Of a stretch of DNA of 64,000 nt, positions 35,252 through 44,857 are shown one piece after another. The stretch is taken from NCBI RefSeq assembly GCF_027498035.1, contig NZ_CP114978.1:1240001-1304000 (forward strand). The letters run 5' to 3'. The stretch's first letter is position 1. Every line of letters begins with the position of its first letter. The stretch is from Pseudoxanthomonas sp. (GTDB taxonomy: Bacteria; Pseudomonadota; Gammaproteobacteria; Xanthomonadales; Xanthomonadaceae). The position numbers and the translations under genes are program-made. Below the pieces are notes generated by a model that had not been told where the DNA came from, searched no databases, and saw only the letters and a list, made by a program, of their open reading frames with translations.

Positions 35252-38017
35252 GTGAACACCAGCCTTCATCCGCGCCCGCGGCTCCGTCGGCGTGCGCTCA
35301 GCATCGCCATTCCCTTCGCCCTCTGCGCCGCACTCCCCCTTGCCGCGCAAGCACAGGAAGACACCTCGCAGGACGCCACCAATCTCAGCAAGATCACGGT
35401 GACCGGCTCCAATATCCCCCGCACCAGCACCGAAACCGCATCGCCCGTGCAGGTGATCAGCCGCCAGGAAATCGACCGTACCGGCAAGACCTCGATCGGC
35501 GAATACCTGCAGAGCCTCACCGTGGATGGCGCCGGCTCGGTGCCCAAGACGTTTGGCAACGGCTTCGCCATGGGCAGCACCGGCATTTCGCTGCGCGGCC
35601 TGGGCGCAGGCTCCACGCTGGTCCTGATCAACGGCCGTCGCATCGCTTCGTACGGCCTTGCCGATGACGGCCAGAAAGTCTTCACCGACCTATCCAGCAT
35701 CCCGATGGATGCGGTCGAGCGTGTGGAAGTCCTCAAGGACGGCGCTTCTTCGATCTATGGTTCCGACGCCATCGCCGGCGTGGTCAACGTGATCCTGCGC
35801 AGCGATTTCGAAGGCGCCATTTTCACCGGCTCCTATGGCACCTCGGGCGATACCGACGGCAACACCCGCAAGGGCACACTGACCGCCGGTACCGGCAACC
35901 TGGACAAGGATGGCTGGAACGCGTTCTTCAGCCTGGATGTCAGCAAGACCGATGGCATCAGGGTCAGCGACCGCAGGAATCGCAAGTGGATCGGTACTGG
36001 TGACATCCGTCCGTGGGGCTATTCGTCGGCCAATGGCGCAAGCCAGTACCTGGGCGGCGGCCTCAATGGCGGCCTTCCGACCAATGCCCCGGATGGCGCG
36101 TATGAGAATGCCGACGGTAGCTGGACACGCCTGGGCGGCTGCGAGCAGTTCAGCAGCGTGCCGCAGGAAGGCAACAACACCTGCCTGTGGGACCTGGGCC
36201 AGTTCCGCGATCTGACCCCGGACGAGAAGGCGATCAACTTCTTCAGCCGCGGCACGTTCCGCATCAACGACAGCGCCGATCTGTACACCGAATTCGGCTA
36301 CTCGAAGAAGACGGTCGACTTCCAGAACACCCCATCCGGCACCTCGGGTGCCTGGGGCTATCCCGGCGGCCCGGTCAATGCGTCCAGCGGCGATGGCGCG
36401 ATCGTGCTGGGTCCGGATCATCCACAGAACCCGACCGGCCAGGATGCGCGCCTGCGTTACTCGGCCTTCGATGTCGGCCCGCGCCAGACCCACAACGAGA
36501 ACGAGTTCATGCGCTTCCTGGTCGGCGTCAAAGGCAGTGCCGGCGATTGGGACTACGACGTGGGCTACCTGCATTCGCAGAGCGAGTTGACCAATACGCG
36601 CAAGGGCTTCCTGAGCTACAGCGCGGTGCGATGCGCGCTGGAAGATCCGAACTGCGCCGGTGGCACCTGGTTGCTGGGAACACGGGCAGGCGAAAATCCA
36701 CAGTCGCTATATGACTTCATCTCACCCACGATCAGCGCACGCGCCAAGAGCCGCCTGGACATCATCGATGCCAGGGCCAATCGCTCGCTGATGGATCTGG
36801 GCGGCGGTTCGCTCGGCCTGGCGGTCGGCGCCGAATTCCGCCGCAACGAAGTCTCGCTCACACCGCAGACCGGCACCGAAACCGGCGACATCATCGGCCT
36901 GGGCTACTCGGCCTATGACGGCGTGGAGAAGACCAGCGCGGTCTATGCAGAATTGGTGGCACCGTTCACCGATACCTTCGAAGCCACGGTGGCCGGCCGT
37001 GTCGATCACTACCAGGGTGGCGATACTGCCTTCACACCAAAAGTCGGCCTGAAATGGACGCCGGCCGAATGGATCGCGCTGCGTGCCACGTATGCAGAAG
37101 GCTTCCGCGCACCAAACCCGGCTGAATCGGGCAAAGGCGGTTCGGCGGGTTTCTCCAACATCGTCGATCCGGTGCGCTGCGCAGCCGATGCCACGCTGTG
37201 CGGCGCGCAGAGCGTAGCCATCATCACCACGCCCAATCCGGATCTGGATCCGGAGAAATCCAAGAGCTACACCTTCGGCATCGTGCTGCAACCGACGTCC
37301 AGCACGACGCTGACGCTGGATGCTTGGCAGATCAAACGCACCGACGAGATCGGCGGTGGCGACCCTCAGCAGGCCATCGCGGCTGGTGACGTGATCCGTG
37401 GCGACAATCTGGTCAACGGCATCCCGGGCACCGGCCAACTGCTGGCCATCAACACTGCCTACGTCAATGCGGACTCGACCAAGGTCAACGGCCTGGACCT
37501 GGATGTCCGCCAGCGCTTCGATCTGGGTGAAGCCGGTCAGCTGCGCCTGGACCTGCAATGGAGCCACATCAACAAGTTCGAGAAGACGGTCGGCGACACC
37601 ACCTACGAGTACGCCGGCACGCATGGCAACTGCGATGTGACCAACTGCATCGGCACGCCGAAGGACCGCATCAACTTCGGTGCCACCTGGGACATCAACG
37701 ACTTCAGCATCAGTGCCGTGGCCAACTACCGCAGTTCGATCGACAACAAGACCGCCAAGGGCGAAGACTGCGCGAGCAACTACGCCGATGGCAGCCCCGC
37801 GCCGGGCGGCTGCAAGCTGGCCTCGTTCACCACCGTGGACCTGTCGGGCAACTGGCAGGCGACCGATGCGTTCTCGGTGTTTGCTTCAGTACAGAACGTG
37901 GCTGACCGCATCGCGCCGCTGGACCCCCTCAGCTACGGCGGCTTCAACTACAACCCGCTGGACTACAGCGGCGCCATTGGCCGCTTCTTCACCCTGGGTG
38001 CGCGTTACACGTTCTAA
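35252..38017 (+). CDS. TonB-dependent receptor
   Basis: A 921-residue outer-membrane receptor starting with GTG at 35252 behind GGAGAGAG. It has a signal peptide (AALPLAAQAQ), TonB box KITVTGSNI, a plug domain (VLINGRRIASYG, VEVLKDGASSIYGSDAIAGV) and a barrel with the typical RATYAEGFRAPNPAE segment, ending in ARYTF. It resembles the large xanthomonad receptors often annotated for carbohydrate or peptide uptake; the ligand is unknown. It follows tonB after a terminator, so it has its own promoter. GC is close to the genome average, unlike the first receptor. Confidence 0.95.
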   Translation: MNTSLHPRPRLRRRALSIAIPFALCAALPLAAQAQEDTSQDATNLSKITVTGSNIPRTSTETASPVQVISRQEIDRTGKTSIGEYLQSLTVDGAGSVPKTFGNGFAMGSTGISLRGLGAGSTLVLINGRRIASYGLADDGQKVFTDLSSIPMDAVERVEVLKDGASSIYGSDAIAGVVNVILRSDFEGAIFTGSYGTSGDTDGNTRKGTLTAGTGNLDKDGWNAFFSLDVSKTDGIRVSDRRNRKWIGTGDIRPWGYSSANGASQYLGGGLNGGLPTNAPDGAYENADGSWTRLGGCEQFSSVPQEGNNTCLWDLGQFRDLTPDEKAINFFSRGTFRINDSADLYTEFGYSKKTVDFQNTPSGTSGAWGYPGGPVNASSGDGAIVLGPDHPQNPTGQDARLRYSAFDVGPRQTHNENEFMRFLVGVKGSAGDWDYDVGYLHSQSELTNTRKGFLSYSAVRCALEDPNCAGGTWLLGTRAGENPQSLYDFISPTISARAKSRLDIIDARANRSLMDLGGGSLGLAVGAEFRRNEVSLTPQTGTETGDIIGLGYSAYDGVEKTSAVYAELVAPFTDTFEATVAGRVDHYQGGDTAFTPKVGLKWTPAEWIALRATYAEGFRAPNPAESGKGGSAGFSNIVDPVRCAADATLCGAQSVAIITTPNPDLDPEKSKSYTFGIVLQPTSSTTLTLDAWQIKRTDEIGGGDPQQAIAAGDVIRGDNLVNGIPGTGQLLAINTAYVNADSTKVNGLDLDVRQRFDLGEAGQLRLDLQWSHINKFEKTVGDTTYEYAGTHGNCDVTNCIGTPKDRINFGATWDINDFSISAVANYRSSIDNKTAKGEDCASNYADGSPAPGGCKLASFTTVDLSGNWQATDAFSVFASVQNVADRIAPLDPLSYGGFNYNPLDYSGAIGRFFTLGARYTF

Positions 38018-38069
38018 GCGGAACGCAACACAGGCCCGCATCTACAAAGACGCGGACTGCAACAGCAGG

Positions 38070-38098
38070 AAAGCCCCGGTGCGATGCATCGGGGCTTT
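38070..38098. terminator. Bidirectional intrinsic terminator
   Basis: AAAGCCCCGGTGC and GCATCGGGGCTTT form a stem with one G-T pair and a GAT loop. It lies between the convergent receptor and rlmH genes and has A/T runs on both sides, so it can serve both. Confidence 0.8.
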
Positions 38099-38138
38099 CT
38101 TCGACGTGTTGCTGGTACGTCCGGCAAAGCCGGTAGCG

Positions 38139-38609
38139 TCAGGCGCGGTGGTACGGATGATTGGCCAACATCGCCGCGGCGCGGTAGAGCTGCTCGGCCA
38201 CGATCAGGCGCGCCATCATGTGCGGCAGGGTCAGTGGACCAATGGACCAGGTTTCATGCGCGGCGGCGAGCACCTCGGGCGCGTGGCCTTCCGGGCCGCC
38301 GATCAGAAACGCAAGGTCGCGCCCCTGCCCACGCCAGTGCTCCAGGCGCTGGGCCAGCTGTTCGGAGGAATGCTGCCTGCCGGTGACTTCCAGCGCGACG
38401 ATGTGCGCGTTCTTGGGCAACGCGGCCAGCACGCGCTGGCCTTCGTCCTCGATCGCACGCTGGGCGTCGCGGTTCTTGCCGCGCAGGCCAGGCGTGACTT
38501 CCACCAGTTCGAACGGCAGCCAGTGCGAGAGCCGCTTCTGGTATTCGGCAAACCCCTGCGCGACCCAGCTGGGCGCGCGTTCACCGGTCGCGATCAGGCG
38601 GGCTTTCAT
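38139..38609 (-). CDS. rlmH: 23S rRNA (pseudouridine1915-N3)-methyltransferase
   Basis: A 156-residue SPOUT methyltransferase that modifies pseudouridine 1915 in helix 69 of 23S rRNA. Family motifs are clear: ALEVTGRQHSSEQLAQRLEH, LAFLIGGPEGHAPEVLA and LTLPHMMARLIVAEQLYRA, with the C-terminal HPYHRA. The start is ATG at 38609. It follows rsfS by 13 bases, the conserved rsfS-rlmH pair. Confidence 0.97.
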   Translation of the reverse strand: MKARLIATGERAPSWVAQGFAEYQKRLSHWLPFELVEVTPGLRGKNRDAQRAIEDEGQRVLAALPKNAHIVALEVTGRQHSSEQLAQRLEHWRGQGRDLAFLIGGPEGHAPEVLAAAHETWSIGPLTLPHMMARLIVAEQLYRAAAMLANHPYHRA

Positions 38610-38622
38610 CGCCCCGCGCCGA

Positions 38623-39033
38623 TCAGCGCGACGCGTCGTCGGATTCGTCTTCCGGTGGCTGGTCGCCGACGGTCCACAGGCGCTCCAGCGCGTAGAACTC
38701 GCGCACACGCGGCAGCATGACGTGGACGATGACATCACCCAGGTCGACCAGCACCCACTCCGCTTCGCGCTCGCCTTCCACGCCCAGCGGCATCACGTCG
38801 AGCTTCTTGGCGAACTTCACCACTTCGTCGGCAATCGACTTCACGTGGCGGGTCGAGGTGCCCGAAGCGATCACCAGGAAATCGGCGACGCTGGACTTGC
38901 CGCGCACGTCGATCTCGACGACATCCTTGGCCTTGAGTTCACCCACAGCCGCATGCACGGTGGCAAGCAGGTCCGGAACGGACGGCGGCGGGCTGGGCAG
39001 ACGGGTCTTGATGACTTGGGCTTGGCTGGACAA
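38623..39033 (-). CDS. rsfS: Ribosomal silencing factor RsfS
   Basis: Binds ribosomal protein L14 and blocks subunit joining in stationary phase or starvation. About 136 residues; the core KDVVEIDVRGKSSVADFLVI, STRHVKSIADEVVKFAKK and VHVMLPRVREFYALERLW is complete. The best start is TTG at 39033 (then SSQAQVIKTR), since relatives begin at this point and no ATG is available without entering nadD; the start is not certain. A TATAAT hexamer lies at 39069-39064 on the minus strand, at the nadD end. Confidence 0.92.
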   Translation of the reverse strand: MSSQAQVIKTRLPSPPPSVPDLLATVHAAVGELKAKDVVEIDVRGKSSVADFLVIASGTSTRHVKSIADEVVKFAKKLDVMPLGVEGEREAEWVLVDLGDVIVHVMLPRVREFYALERLWTVGDQPPEDESDDASR

Positions 39034-39063
39034 AAGAGCAACTTGATAAGCGGACAGGCCGCG

Positions 39064-39069
39064 ATTATA
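39064..39069 (-). promoter_or_regulatory. Candidate -10 box for rsfS-rlmH
   Basis: A perfect TATAAT on the minus strand overlapping the nadD stop region, about 30 bases before the proposed TTG start of rsfS. No good -35 was found at 16-18 bp. It could give rsfS-rlmH transcription independent of leuS. Confidence 0.4.
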
Positions 39070-39724
39070 GCCCCGTCGCCCCATACAGGCCGTGGCCGGT
39101 GATGAATGCGGCGACGGGCGGCGGCACCAGGCTCTGCCAGGACGCGCCCGAGGCGATCCGCTGGCGCACGTCGCTGGCCGACTCCGACTGCAGCGGCTGA
39201 TGCAGGCAGAGCACCCGCCCAGCCGGCGAATGCTTCAGGGCATCGGCTTCATCGGCCCAGCACGCGGCCACGCGCTCACCCAGTGCCGGCGGCAGTTGAC
39301 CCAGCAAGCTGCCGAAGCGATCGGCCACCACGAAGTGGGCCAATCCGAATAGATCCTCCCAGGCATGCCAGGTGGGCAGGCCCAGGAAACTGTCGGCGCC
39401 CAGCACCAACGCCAGCGGCGCCTCGGGACCGAGTTCGGCGCGCAGGCTGCGCAGGGTGTCGACCGTGAAGGAGCGCCCGGGGCGGTCCAGTTCGCGCCGA
39501 TCCACGCGCAGGCCGGGCTCCCTGGCAACGGCGGCTTCCAGCATGGCCAGGCGCTGCTGCGCATTGGCGCCCGGCGGCGGGCGATGCGGCGGATCGGCGG
39601 CGGGGATCAGGGTGACCGGCACCGCCAGCGCGGCGCCCGCCAGACGCGCGATGGCCAGATGCCCGTTGTGGAACGGATCGAAGGTGCCGCCGTAGATCAG
39701 GGTCAGCGCGCGCGGAGATGACAT
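39065..39724 (-). CDS. nadD: Nicotinate-nucleotide adenylyltransferase
   Basis: Joins ATP and nicotinate mononucleotide to form deamido-NAD. The 219-residue enzyme has the nucleotidyltransferase signature YGGTFDPFHNGHL near the N-terminus and the later SESASDVRQRIASGASW (the ISSTxxR-like motif). The start is ATG at 39724; a GTG three codons earlier is possible. It lies 40 bases after holA, in the conserved holA-nadD-rsfS-rlmH order. Confidence 0.96.
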   Translation of the reverse strand: MSSPRALTLIYGGTFDPFHNGHLAIARLAGAALAVPVTLIPAADPPHRPPPGANAQQRLAMLEAAVAREPGLRVDRRELDRPGRSFTVDTLRSLRAELGPEAPLALVLGADSFLGLPTWHAWEDLFGLAHFVVADRFGSLLGQLPPALGERVAACWADEADALKHSPAGRVLCLHQPLQSESASDVRQRIASGASWQSLVPPPVAAFITGHGLYGATGL

Positions 39725-39764
39725 GTTGGACACAGAGCGCGTCGGCCGCGGGATCAGGCGTGGC

Positions 39765-40796
39765 TCACGCCACCAGCTTCACCGCGGACGCATCAGCGAT
39801 GGCCAGCAACAGGCGCTCCAGCGCCACCCAGGCATCGCCATCGGCGCGCCCCTTGGCCATGCGGTCGATGCGCGAGGCCTCGGCCACGAACCGGTCCCAA
39901 CGCGCGGAACTGGCATGGCGCTGCAGCGCGCGCTTGAACGGCGCCTGCCGGCTCTCCCAGATGCCCTGCCCCTTCATTTCCGCGGCTACATTGCCGCCAC
40001 GTTCGGCGACCCGCGCCAGCTGCGCGGTGCTCAGGACATTCCTGACCACCATCGGCATCAGGGCCGCGACCACTTCGCCCTCGGCACGCAGGCCGACCAG
40101 CATGCGCGAGGCCTGGGTGGCGTTGCCGGACAAGGTGGTCTCGATCAAGCGGAACACGTCGAAGCGCGCCGCATCGGCGACCAGCGACTGCATCGTGGCC
40201 AGGTCCAGGGCCTGGCCATCGGCCAGCAGGGCGAGCTTGTCGATTTCCTGCGCGGCCGCCAGCAGGTTGCCTTCCACGCGCTCGACCAGCAGCGCGATGG
40301 CGTCGCGATCGGCGCGCAGGCCGCGCGAACGCAACCGCGCCTGAACCCAACCGGAGAGTTCGTGCGGCTTGATCGCCCAGGCCACCGACAGCACGCCGAT
40401 GCGCTCGATGGCGTCGGCCCACTTGCCGCGATGGGCCTTGCTCCACTCGCCAGCGGTGATCAGCAGCACCACATCGTCCGGCGGGCGCGCGCAGAAGGCG
40501 CTGATGACCTCGGCACCCTCCTTGCCTGGCTTGCCGGTGGGCAGGCGCACTTCGACGATGCGACGGGCGCTGAACAGGCTGGGGGCATCGAAACTGGCCT
40601 GCAATCCGGCCCAGTCGATATCGCGCCCTTCCAGGTCGAAGACTTCACGCTCGGCGATGCCGAGTTCACGCCCGCGGGTCCGGACGGCATCGGCCGCCTC
40701 CAGCACCAGCAGGGTTTCCGGCCCGGCGATCAGGTAGGCCGGCGCCAGCGCAGCATCGGCAATCTGCGCAGCCAGCCGGTCAGGAGCCAGTTCCAT
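39765..40796 (-). CDS. holA: DNA polymerase III subunit delta
   Basis: The wrench subunit of the clamp loader that opens the beta clamp. A 343-residue protein with the expected N-terminal domain (PAYLIAGPETLLVLEAADAVR), the segment FSARRIVEVRLPTGKPGKEGAE and the helical C-terminus. The start is ATG at 40796, overlapping the lptE stop as TAATG. Essential. Confidence 0.96.
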   Translation of the reverse strand: MELAPDRLAAQIADAALAPAYLIAGPETLLVLEAADAVRTRGRELGIAEREVFDLEGRDIDWAGLQASFDAPSLFSARRIVEVRLPTGKPGKEGAEVISAFCARPPDDVVLLITAGEWSKAHRGKWADAIERIGVLSVAWAIKPHELSGWVQARLRSRGLRADRDAIALLVERVEGNLLAAAQEIDKLALLADGQALDLATMQSLVADAARFDVFRLIETTLSGNATQASRMLVGLRAEGEVVAALMPMVVRNVLSTAQLARVAERGGNVAAEMKGQGIWESRQAPFKRALQRHASSARWDRFVAEASRIDRMAKGRADGDAWVALERLLLAIADASAVKLVA

Positions 40797-41419
40797 TACG
40801 GGGTGGTGACAGGCGTGGTCGTCGCGGGCGTGAGGGCGTCATCCGTCGCGGGCGCCGGATCAACCGGCGCCGTGGACGTGGCCGGATCCCTGGCGCCGCC
40901 AGGGCGGCCAACGCCACGCACGACGCCATCGATACGGCGCAGGATCGACGCAGCCATCTCACGACGCAGCTCGTCGGCCAGGATCTCGCGTTCGGAAGTC
41001 GTACCGGTCAGGTTGGTCGACTGGGAGACGTAGTCGCGGGACAGCTCAACGACCTGCTGCGGCACCAACTCGGAACCATCGGCGCGGCGAAACTCGAACA
41101 CGGTGGCGTAGCGCAGGCTGTATTCCAGCGCGCGGCCGTTCTGATCCAGCGCAATCGCCCGATCGCCCCAGCGCTCGGACTTGATGTCCAGGGTCGCCAC
41201 GTCCGTCGTGGCGTCTTCCGCTGCCGGGGTGGCCCCTGCCGCCTTCAAGCCGACGGCCAGGTCTTCCGCCAGGGGGCTGTAACGCGTCTTGGACACGACC
41301 CGGACCGGGCCCAGATCCGCCGGCAGCGCGATCTTGCTGCGCAGGTGGAATCCGCAGGCGGAAAGCGAGACGGCCAACAGGGTGACGGCCAGCAGCCGCA
41401 GCATCGGGGTTGGATTCAT
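40796..41419 (-). CDS. lptE: LPS-assembly lipoprotein LptE
   Basis: An outer-membrane lipoprotein that plugs LptD and assists LPS insertion. The 207-residue product has a lipoprotein signal (LLAVTLLAVSLSACG, modified Cys in the lipobox) followed by the family motif GFHLRSKIALPADL and a core ending about residue 165. The C-terminal alanine/threonine/proline-rich tail is longer than in E. coli. The start is ATG at 41419. Between leuS and holA, as in most gammaproteobacteria. Confidence 0.94.
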   Translation of the reverse strand: MNPTPMLRLLAVTLLAVSLSACGFHLRSKIALPADLGPVRVVSKTRYSPLAEDLAVGLKAAGATPAAEDATTDVATLDIKSERWGDRAIALDQNGRALEYSLRYATVFEFRRADGSELVPQQVVELSRDYVSQSTNLTGTTSEREILADELRREMAASILRRIDGVVRGVGRPGGARDPATSTAPVDPAPATDDALTPATTTPVTTP

Positions 41420-41505
41420 GGCGGGGAGTCTGGACGAGGCCGGCGGGTGCGGCAACTGGACGGCTGCCGAGCCTGCATGATCGCGCGTGAACGCCGCTTG
41501 AGACT

Positions 41506-44139
41506 TCACGCGGCGACCAGGTTGACGATCTTGCCCGGCACGACGATGACCTTGCGGATCTCCATGCCTTCCAGGAACTTGGCGGTGTTCGGCTCGGCCT
41601 TGGCCAGCGCTTCGATCAGGTCCTTGGGCGCATCGGCCGCCACTTCGATCGTGCCGCGCAGCTTGCCGTTGACCTGGACCGCCAGCACCACCGAATCACG
41701 CACCATCGCCGCAGCGTCGGCCTGCGGGAAGCTCAGGTCTTCCAGCAGCGTCTCGCCGTGGCCCAGCAGCTGCCACAGCGCGTGGCTGGAATGCGGGGTG
41801 ATCGGGTTGAGCAGGAGTGCCGCGGCCTCCAGGGCTTCCTGGCGCACGGCGCGGGCCTGCTCGCTGGCGTCATCGAACTTGCCCAGCGCGTTGGACAGCT
41901 CCATCACCGCAGCGATGGCGGTGTTGAAGCCATGCCGCTTGCCGTAGTCGTCGCCGACCTTGGCGATGGTTTCGTGGGTCTTGCGGCGCAGCGCCTTCTG
42001 CTCGGCGCTCAGTGCGGCCACGTCCAGCGCCGGTGCGGCACCGGCGTCGGCATGCTTCTGCACCTGGGTCCACAGGCGGCGCAGGAAACGCGACATGCCT
42101 TCCACGCCGGCTTCGTTCCACTCCAGCGACTGTTCCGGCGGTGCGGCGAACATGGAGAACAGGCGCACAGTGTCGGCGCCGAACTTGTCCACCATCGACT
42201 GCGGGTCCACGCCGTTGTTCTTGGACTTGGACATCTTTTCGACGCCGCCGATCTGCACCGGCTGGCCATCGCTGGCCAGCACCGCACCGGTGATGCGCCC
42301 GCGCTCGTCACGCTGCACGTCCACCAGGGCCGGGTTGATCCAGTCCTTGGAGCCGTTGGCGTTCTCGCGGTAGTAGGTTTCGGCGATCACCATGCCCTGG
42401 GTCAGCAGGTTGGTGGCCGGCTCATCGCTGTCCACCATCCGCGCGTCGCGCATGAGCTTGTGATAGAAGCGGAAATACATCAGGTGCAGGATCGCGTGCT
42501 CGATGCCGCCGACGTACATGTCCGCCGGCATCCAGTAGTTGGCGCGCTTGTCGACCATCGTCGCCGCGCCCGGGCTCGTGTAACGCGCCACGTACCAGCT
42601 GGACTCCATGAAGGTGTCGAAGGTGTCGGTCTCGCGCTCGGCCGCGCCGCCGCAGTCCGGGCAGCGGGTCTTGCGCCATTCCGGATTGGCCTTCAACGGC
42701 GACTTCACCCCGTCCAGGGCCACGTTTTCCGGCAGCAGCACCGGCAACTGGTCGTCCGGCACCGGCACCGCGCCGCAGTTATCGCAATGGATCACCGGGA
42801 TCGGGCAGCCCCAATAGCGCTGGCGGCTCACGCCCCAGTCGCGCAGGCGGTAATTCACCCGACGCTGGCCCTGGCCCTTGCGCTCGAAACGCTCGGCCAA
42901 TGCTTCGAAAGCACCGCGGAAATCCAGCCCGTCGAACTCCGCAGAGTTGATCAGCTGGAACTCGCGCGCCTTGTCCGAATACCAGTCCTGCCACACGCTC
43001 GCGTCGTAGCTCGACTCGGCGTCGTTGCGCGGCTCCTTGAGCTGGATCACCTGCACGATCGGCAGCGCGTATTTGTTGGCGAATTCGAAATCGCGCTGGT
43101 CATGGCCGGGCACAGCCATCACCGCGCCGGTGCCATAGCCCATCAGCACGAAGTTGGCGACCCACACCGGCACGGTTTCGCCGGTCACCGGATGCACCGC
43201 CTTCAGGCCGGTGTCCATGCCGCGCTTTTCCTGGGTTTCCAGTTCCGCTTCGGACACGCCGCCCAGCTTGAGCTGCTCCAGGAAGGCCGCCAGCTCGGGG
43301 TTCGATGCCGCAGCCTTCAGCGCCAGCGGGTGCTCACCGGCAATCGACACGAAGGTCACGCCCATCAGCGTGTCCGGGCGCGTGGTGAAGACCATCAGTG
43401 GCTCGTGGCCACCTTCGACGTTGAACTGGATTTCCAGGCCTTCGGAACGGCCGATCCAGTTGCGCTGCATGGTCTTGACCGAATCGGGCCAGCCTTCCAG
43501 CGTGTCCAGGCCGTCCAGCAGCTCCTGCGCATAGTCGGTGATGCGCAGGAACCACTGCGGGATCTCGCGCTTTTCCACCAGCGCGCCCGAGCGCCAGCCA
43601 CGGCCGTCGATGACTTGCTCGTTGGCCAGCGTGGTCTGGTCCACCGGGTCCCAGTTCACCACCGAGGCCTTGCGGTAGGCGATGCCCTTGCGCAGCAGGC
43701 GGGTGAACATGCGCTGCTCGTGCACGTAGTACTCGGGCGAACAGGTGGCGAATTCGCGGGTCCAGTCGATCGCGTAGCCAAGCGACTTCAGCTGGGTGCG
43801 CATGTGTTCGATATTGGCGTAGGTCCACTTGGCCGGCGCGGTCTTGTTCTTGATCGCGGCGTTCTCGGCCGGCAGGCCGAAAGCATCCCAGCCCATCGGC
43901 TGCAGCACGTTGTGCCCGGTCATGCGCTTGTAGCGGCTGATGACGTCGCTGATGGTGTAGTTGCGCACGTGGCCCATGTGCAGGGCACCGGACGGGTACG
44001 GCAGCATCGACAGGCAGTAATACTTGGGCTTGTCGGAGGTTTCGCTGACCTCGAAAGCCTTGCTGGCGTTCCAGAACTGCTGCGCGGAGGTTTCGACCGC
44101 TTTGGGGTCGTAGGCGTGGGTTTCGGGAACGGCGGACAT
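41506..44139 (-). CDS. leuS: Leucyl-tRNA synthetase
   Basis: Class I synthetase, 877 residues. It has the HIGH-type motif HMGH (PYPSGALHMGHVRNYTI, residues 48-64), a CP1 editing domain (TTRPDTLMGVTFVSIAGEHP and YGTGAVMAVPGHDQRD), the zinc-type insert (RCPDCGGAAERETDTFDTFM) and KMSKSKNNGVDP near residue 635. The start is ATG at 44139. First gene of the leuS-lptE-holA-nadD-rsfS-rlmH series. Confidence 0.98.
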   Translation of the reverse strand: MSAVPETHAYDPKAVETSAQQFWNASKAFEVSETSDKPKYYCLSMLPYPSGALHMGHVRNYTISDVISRYKRMTGHNVLQPMGWDAFGLPAENAAIKNKTAPAKWTYANIEHMRTQLKSLGYAIDWTREFATCSPEYYVHEQRMFTRLLRKGIAYRKASVVNWDPVDQTTLANEQVIDGRGWRSGALVEKREIPQWFLRITDYAQELLDGLDTLEGWPDSVKTMQRNWIGRSEGLEIQFNVEGGHEPLMVFTTRPDTLMGVTFVSIAGEHPLALKAAASNPELAAFLEQLKLGGVSEAELETQEKRGMDTGLKAVHPVTGETVPVWVANFVLMGYGTGAVMAVPGHDQRDFEFANKYALPIVQVIQLKEPRNDAESSYDASVWQDWYSDKAREFQLINSAEFDGLDFRGAFEALAERFERKGQGQRRVNYRLRDWGVSRQRYWGCPIPVIHCDNCGAVPVPDDQLPVLLPENVALDGVKSPLKANPEWRKTRCPDCGGAAERETDTFDTFMESSWYVARYTSPGAATMVDKRANYWMPADMYVGGIEHAILHLMYFRFYHKLMRDARMVDSDEPATNLLTQGMVIAETYYRENANGSKDWINPALVDVQRDERGRITGAVLASDGQPVQIGGVEKMSKSKNNGVDPQSMVDKFGADTVRLFSMFAAPPEQSLEWNEAGVEGMSRFLRRLWTQVQKHADAGAAPALDVAALSAEQKALRRKTHETIAKVGDDYGKRHGFNTAIAAVMELSNALGKFDDASEQARAVRQEALEAAALLLNPITPHSSHALWQLLGHGETLLEDLSFPQADAAAMVRDSVVLAVQVNGKLRGTIEVAADAPKDLIEALAKAEPNTAKFLEGMEIRKVIVVPGKIVNLVAA

Positions 44140-44233
44140 GGCAAAGGGCTGCGAAGGCGGCTACAAAGCCGCGAAGCGTACCGCAGCGCACCACTGGCTG
44201 CACCCCGCGCGGCCTCCGCACCGGGTCCGGCGA

Positions 44234-44857
44234 TCAGCCGTGCAGGGTGGCCGCCAGTGGCCGCGGCGGGCCGCTGATCCCCGCCAACGCGCACCAGCCG
44301 AACCAGGCCAGCACCGAGATCCGCTGCGACAGCCCATCGGGCAGGAACGCCGGCAGCACCAGCGCGAAGGCCACCACCAGCGCCGCCAGCACCGGACCAG
44401 CCAGGGCCAGCCCGCGCCATTCAGGCTGACCACGCAGGCCAACGGCCAGCAGCAGCGCAGACGCCAGGCTGGTCGCCCACCACAGGCCCCAGGCCGTGGC
44501 GTGCAGCTGGGTTTGGGTGCCGCGCAGCTGCTGTGGTTCCAGCTGGAACAGGCCCATCGCCGCCAGCCCCAACGCCGACAGGAACATCAGCTGCGCGCCG
44601 ATCCGTTGCGGCCAACCAGCCTTCAATGGCAGCCGCAGGCGCAGCCCCAGCGCGACCATCGCGCACAGCGCCCCCGGCAGCACGAAACCCAGCAGGTTGA
44701 ACAGCTGCGCGTTCGGAATGCCCTGCGCACCCAGCAGCGCGATCGGATGGATCAGCTGCGAATAGCCCTGGTCTTTCAGCGCCGCGCCAAAGCCCAGCAC
44801 CGCGCCCAGCCAGAGCAGGACGGCCACCGGCGCACACCAGCGCCACCAACGCTTCAA
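44234..44857 (-). CDS. DUF998-like integral membrane protein
   Basis: About 207 residues with six hydrophobic segments, starting WWRWCAPVAVLLWLGAVLG and containing NAQLFNLLGFVLPGALCAMV, typical of DUF998. The function is unknown. The preferred start is TTG at 44857, preceded by GGAAAG and overlapping the regulator stop as TTGA; an upstream TTG at 44869 is the alternative. It is the third gene of an overlapping set with the XRE regulator and a small membrane protein, so the three are probably one operon. Confidence 0.75.
   Translation of the reverse strand: MKRWWRWCAPVAVLLWLGAVLGFGAALKDQGYSQLIHPIALLGAQGIPNAQLFNLLGFVLPGALCAMVALGLRLRLPLKAGWPQRIGAQLMFLSALGLAAMGLFQLEPQQLRGTQTQLHATAWGLWWATSLASALLLAVGLRGQPEWRGLALAGPVLAALVVAFALVLPAFLPDGLSQRISVLAWFGWCALAGISGPPRPLAATLHG

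Noticed and set aside
41758..44277. 839-codon open frame on the plus strand
   Set aside because: It is the antisense shadow of leuS, which has full family motifs; the plus-strand product is rich in His/Arg/Gly with no domain.
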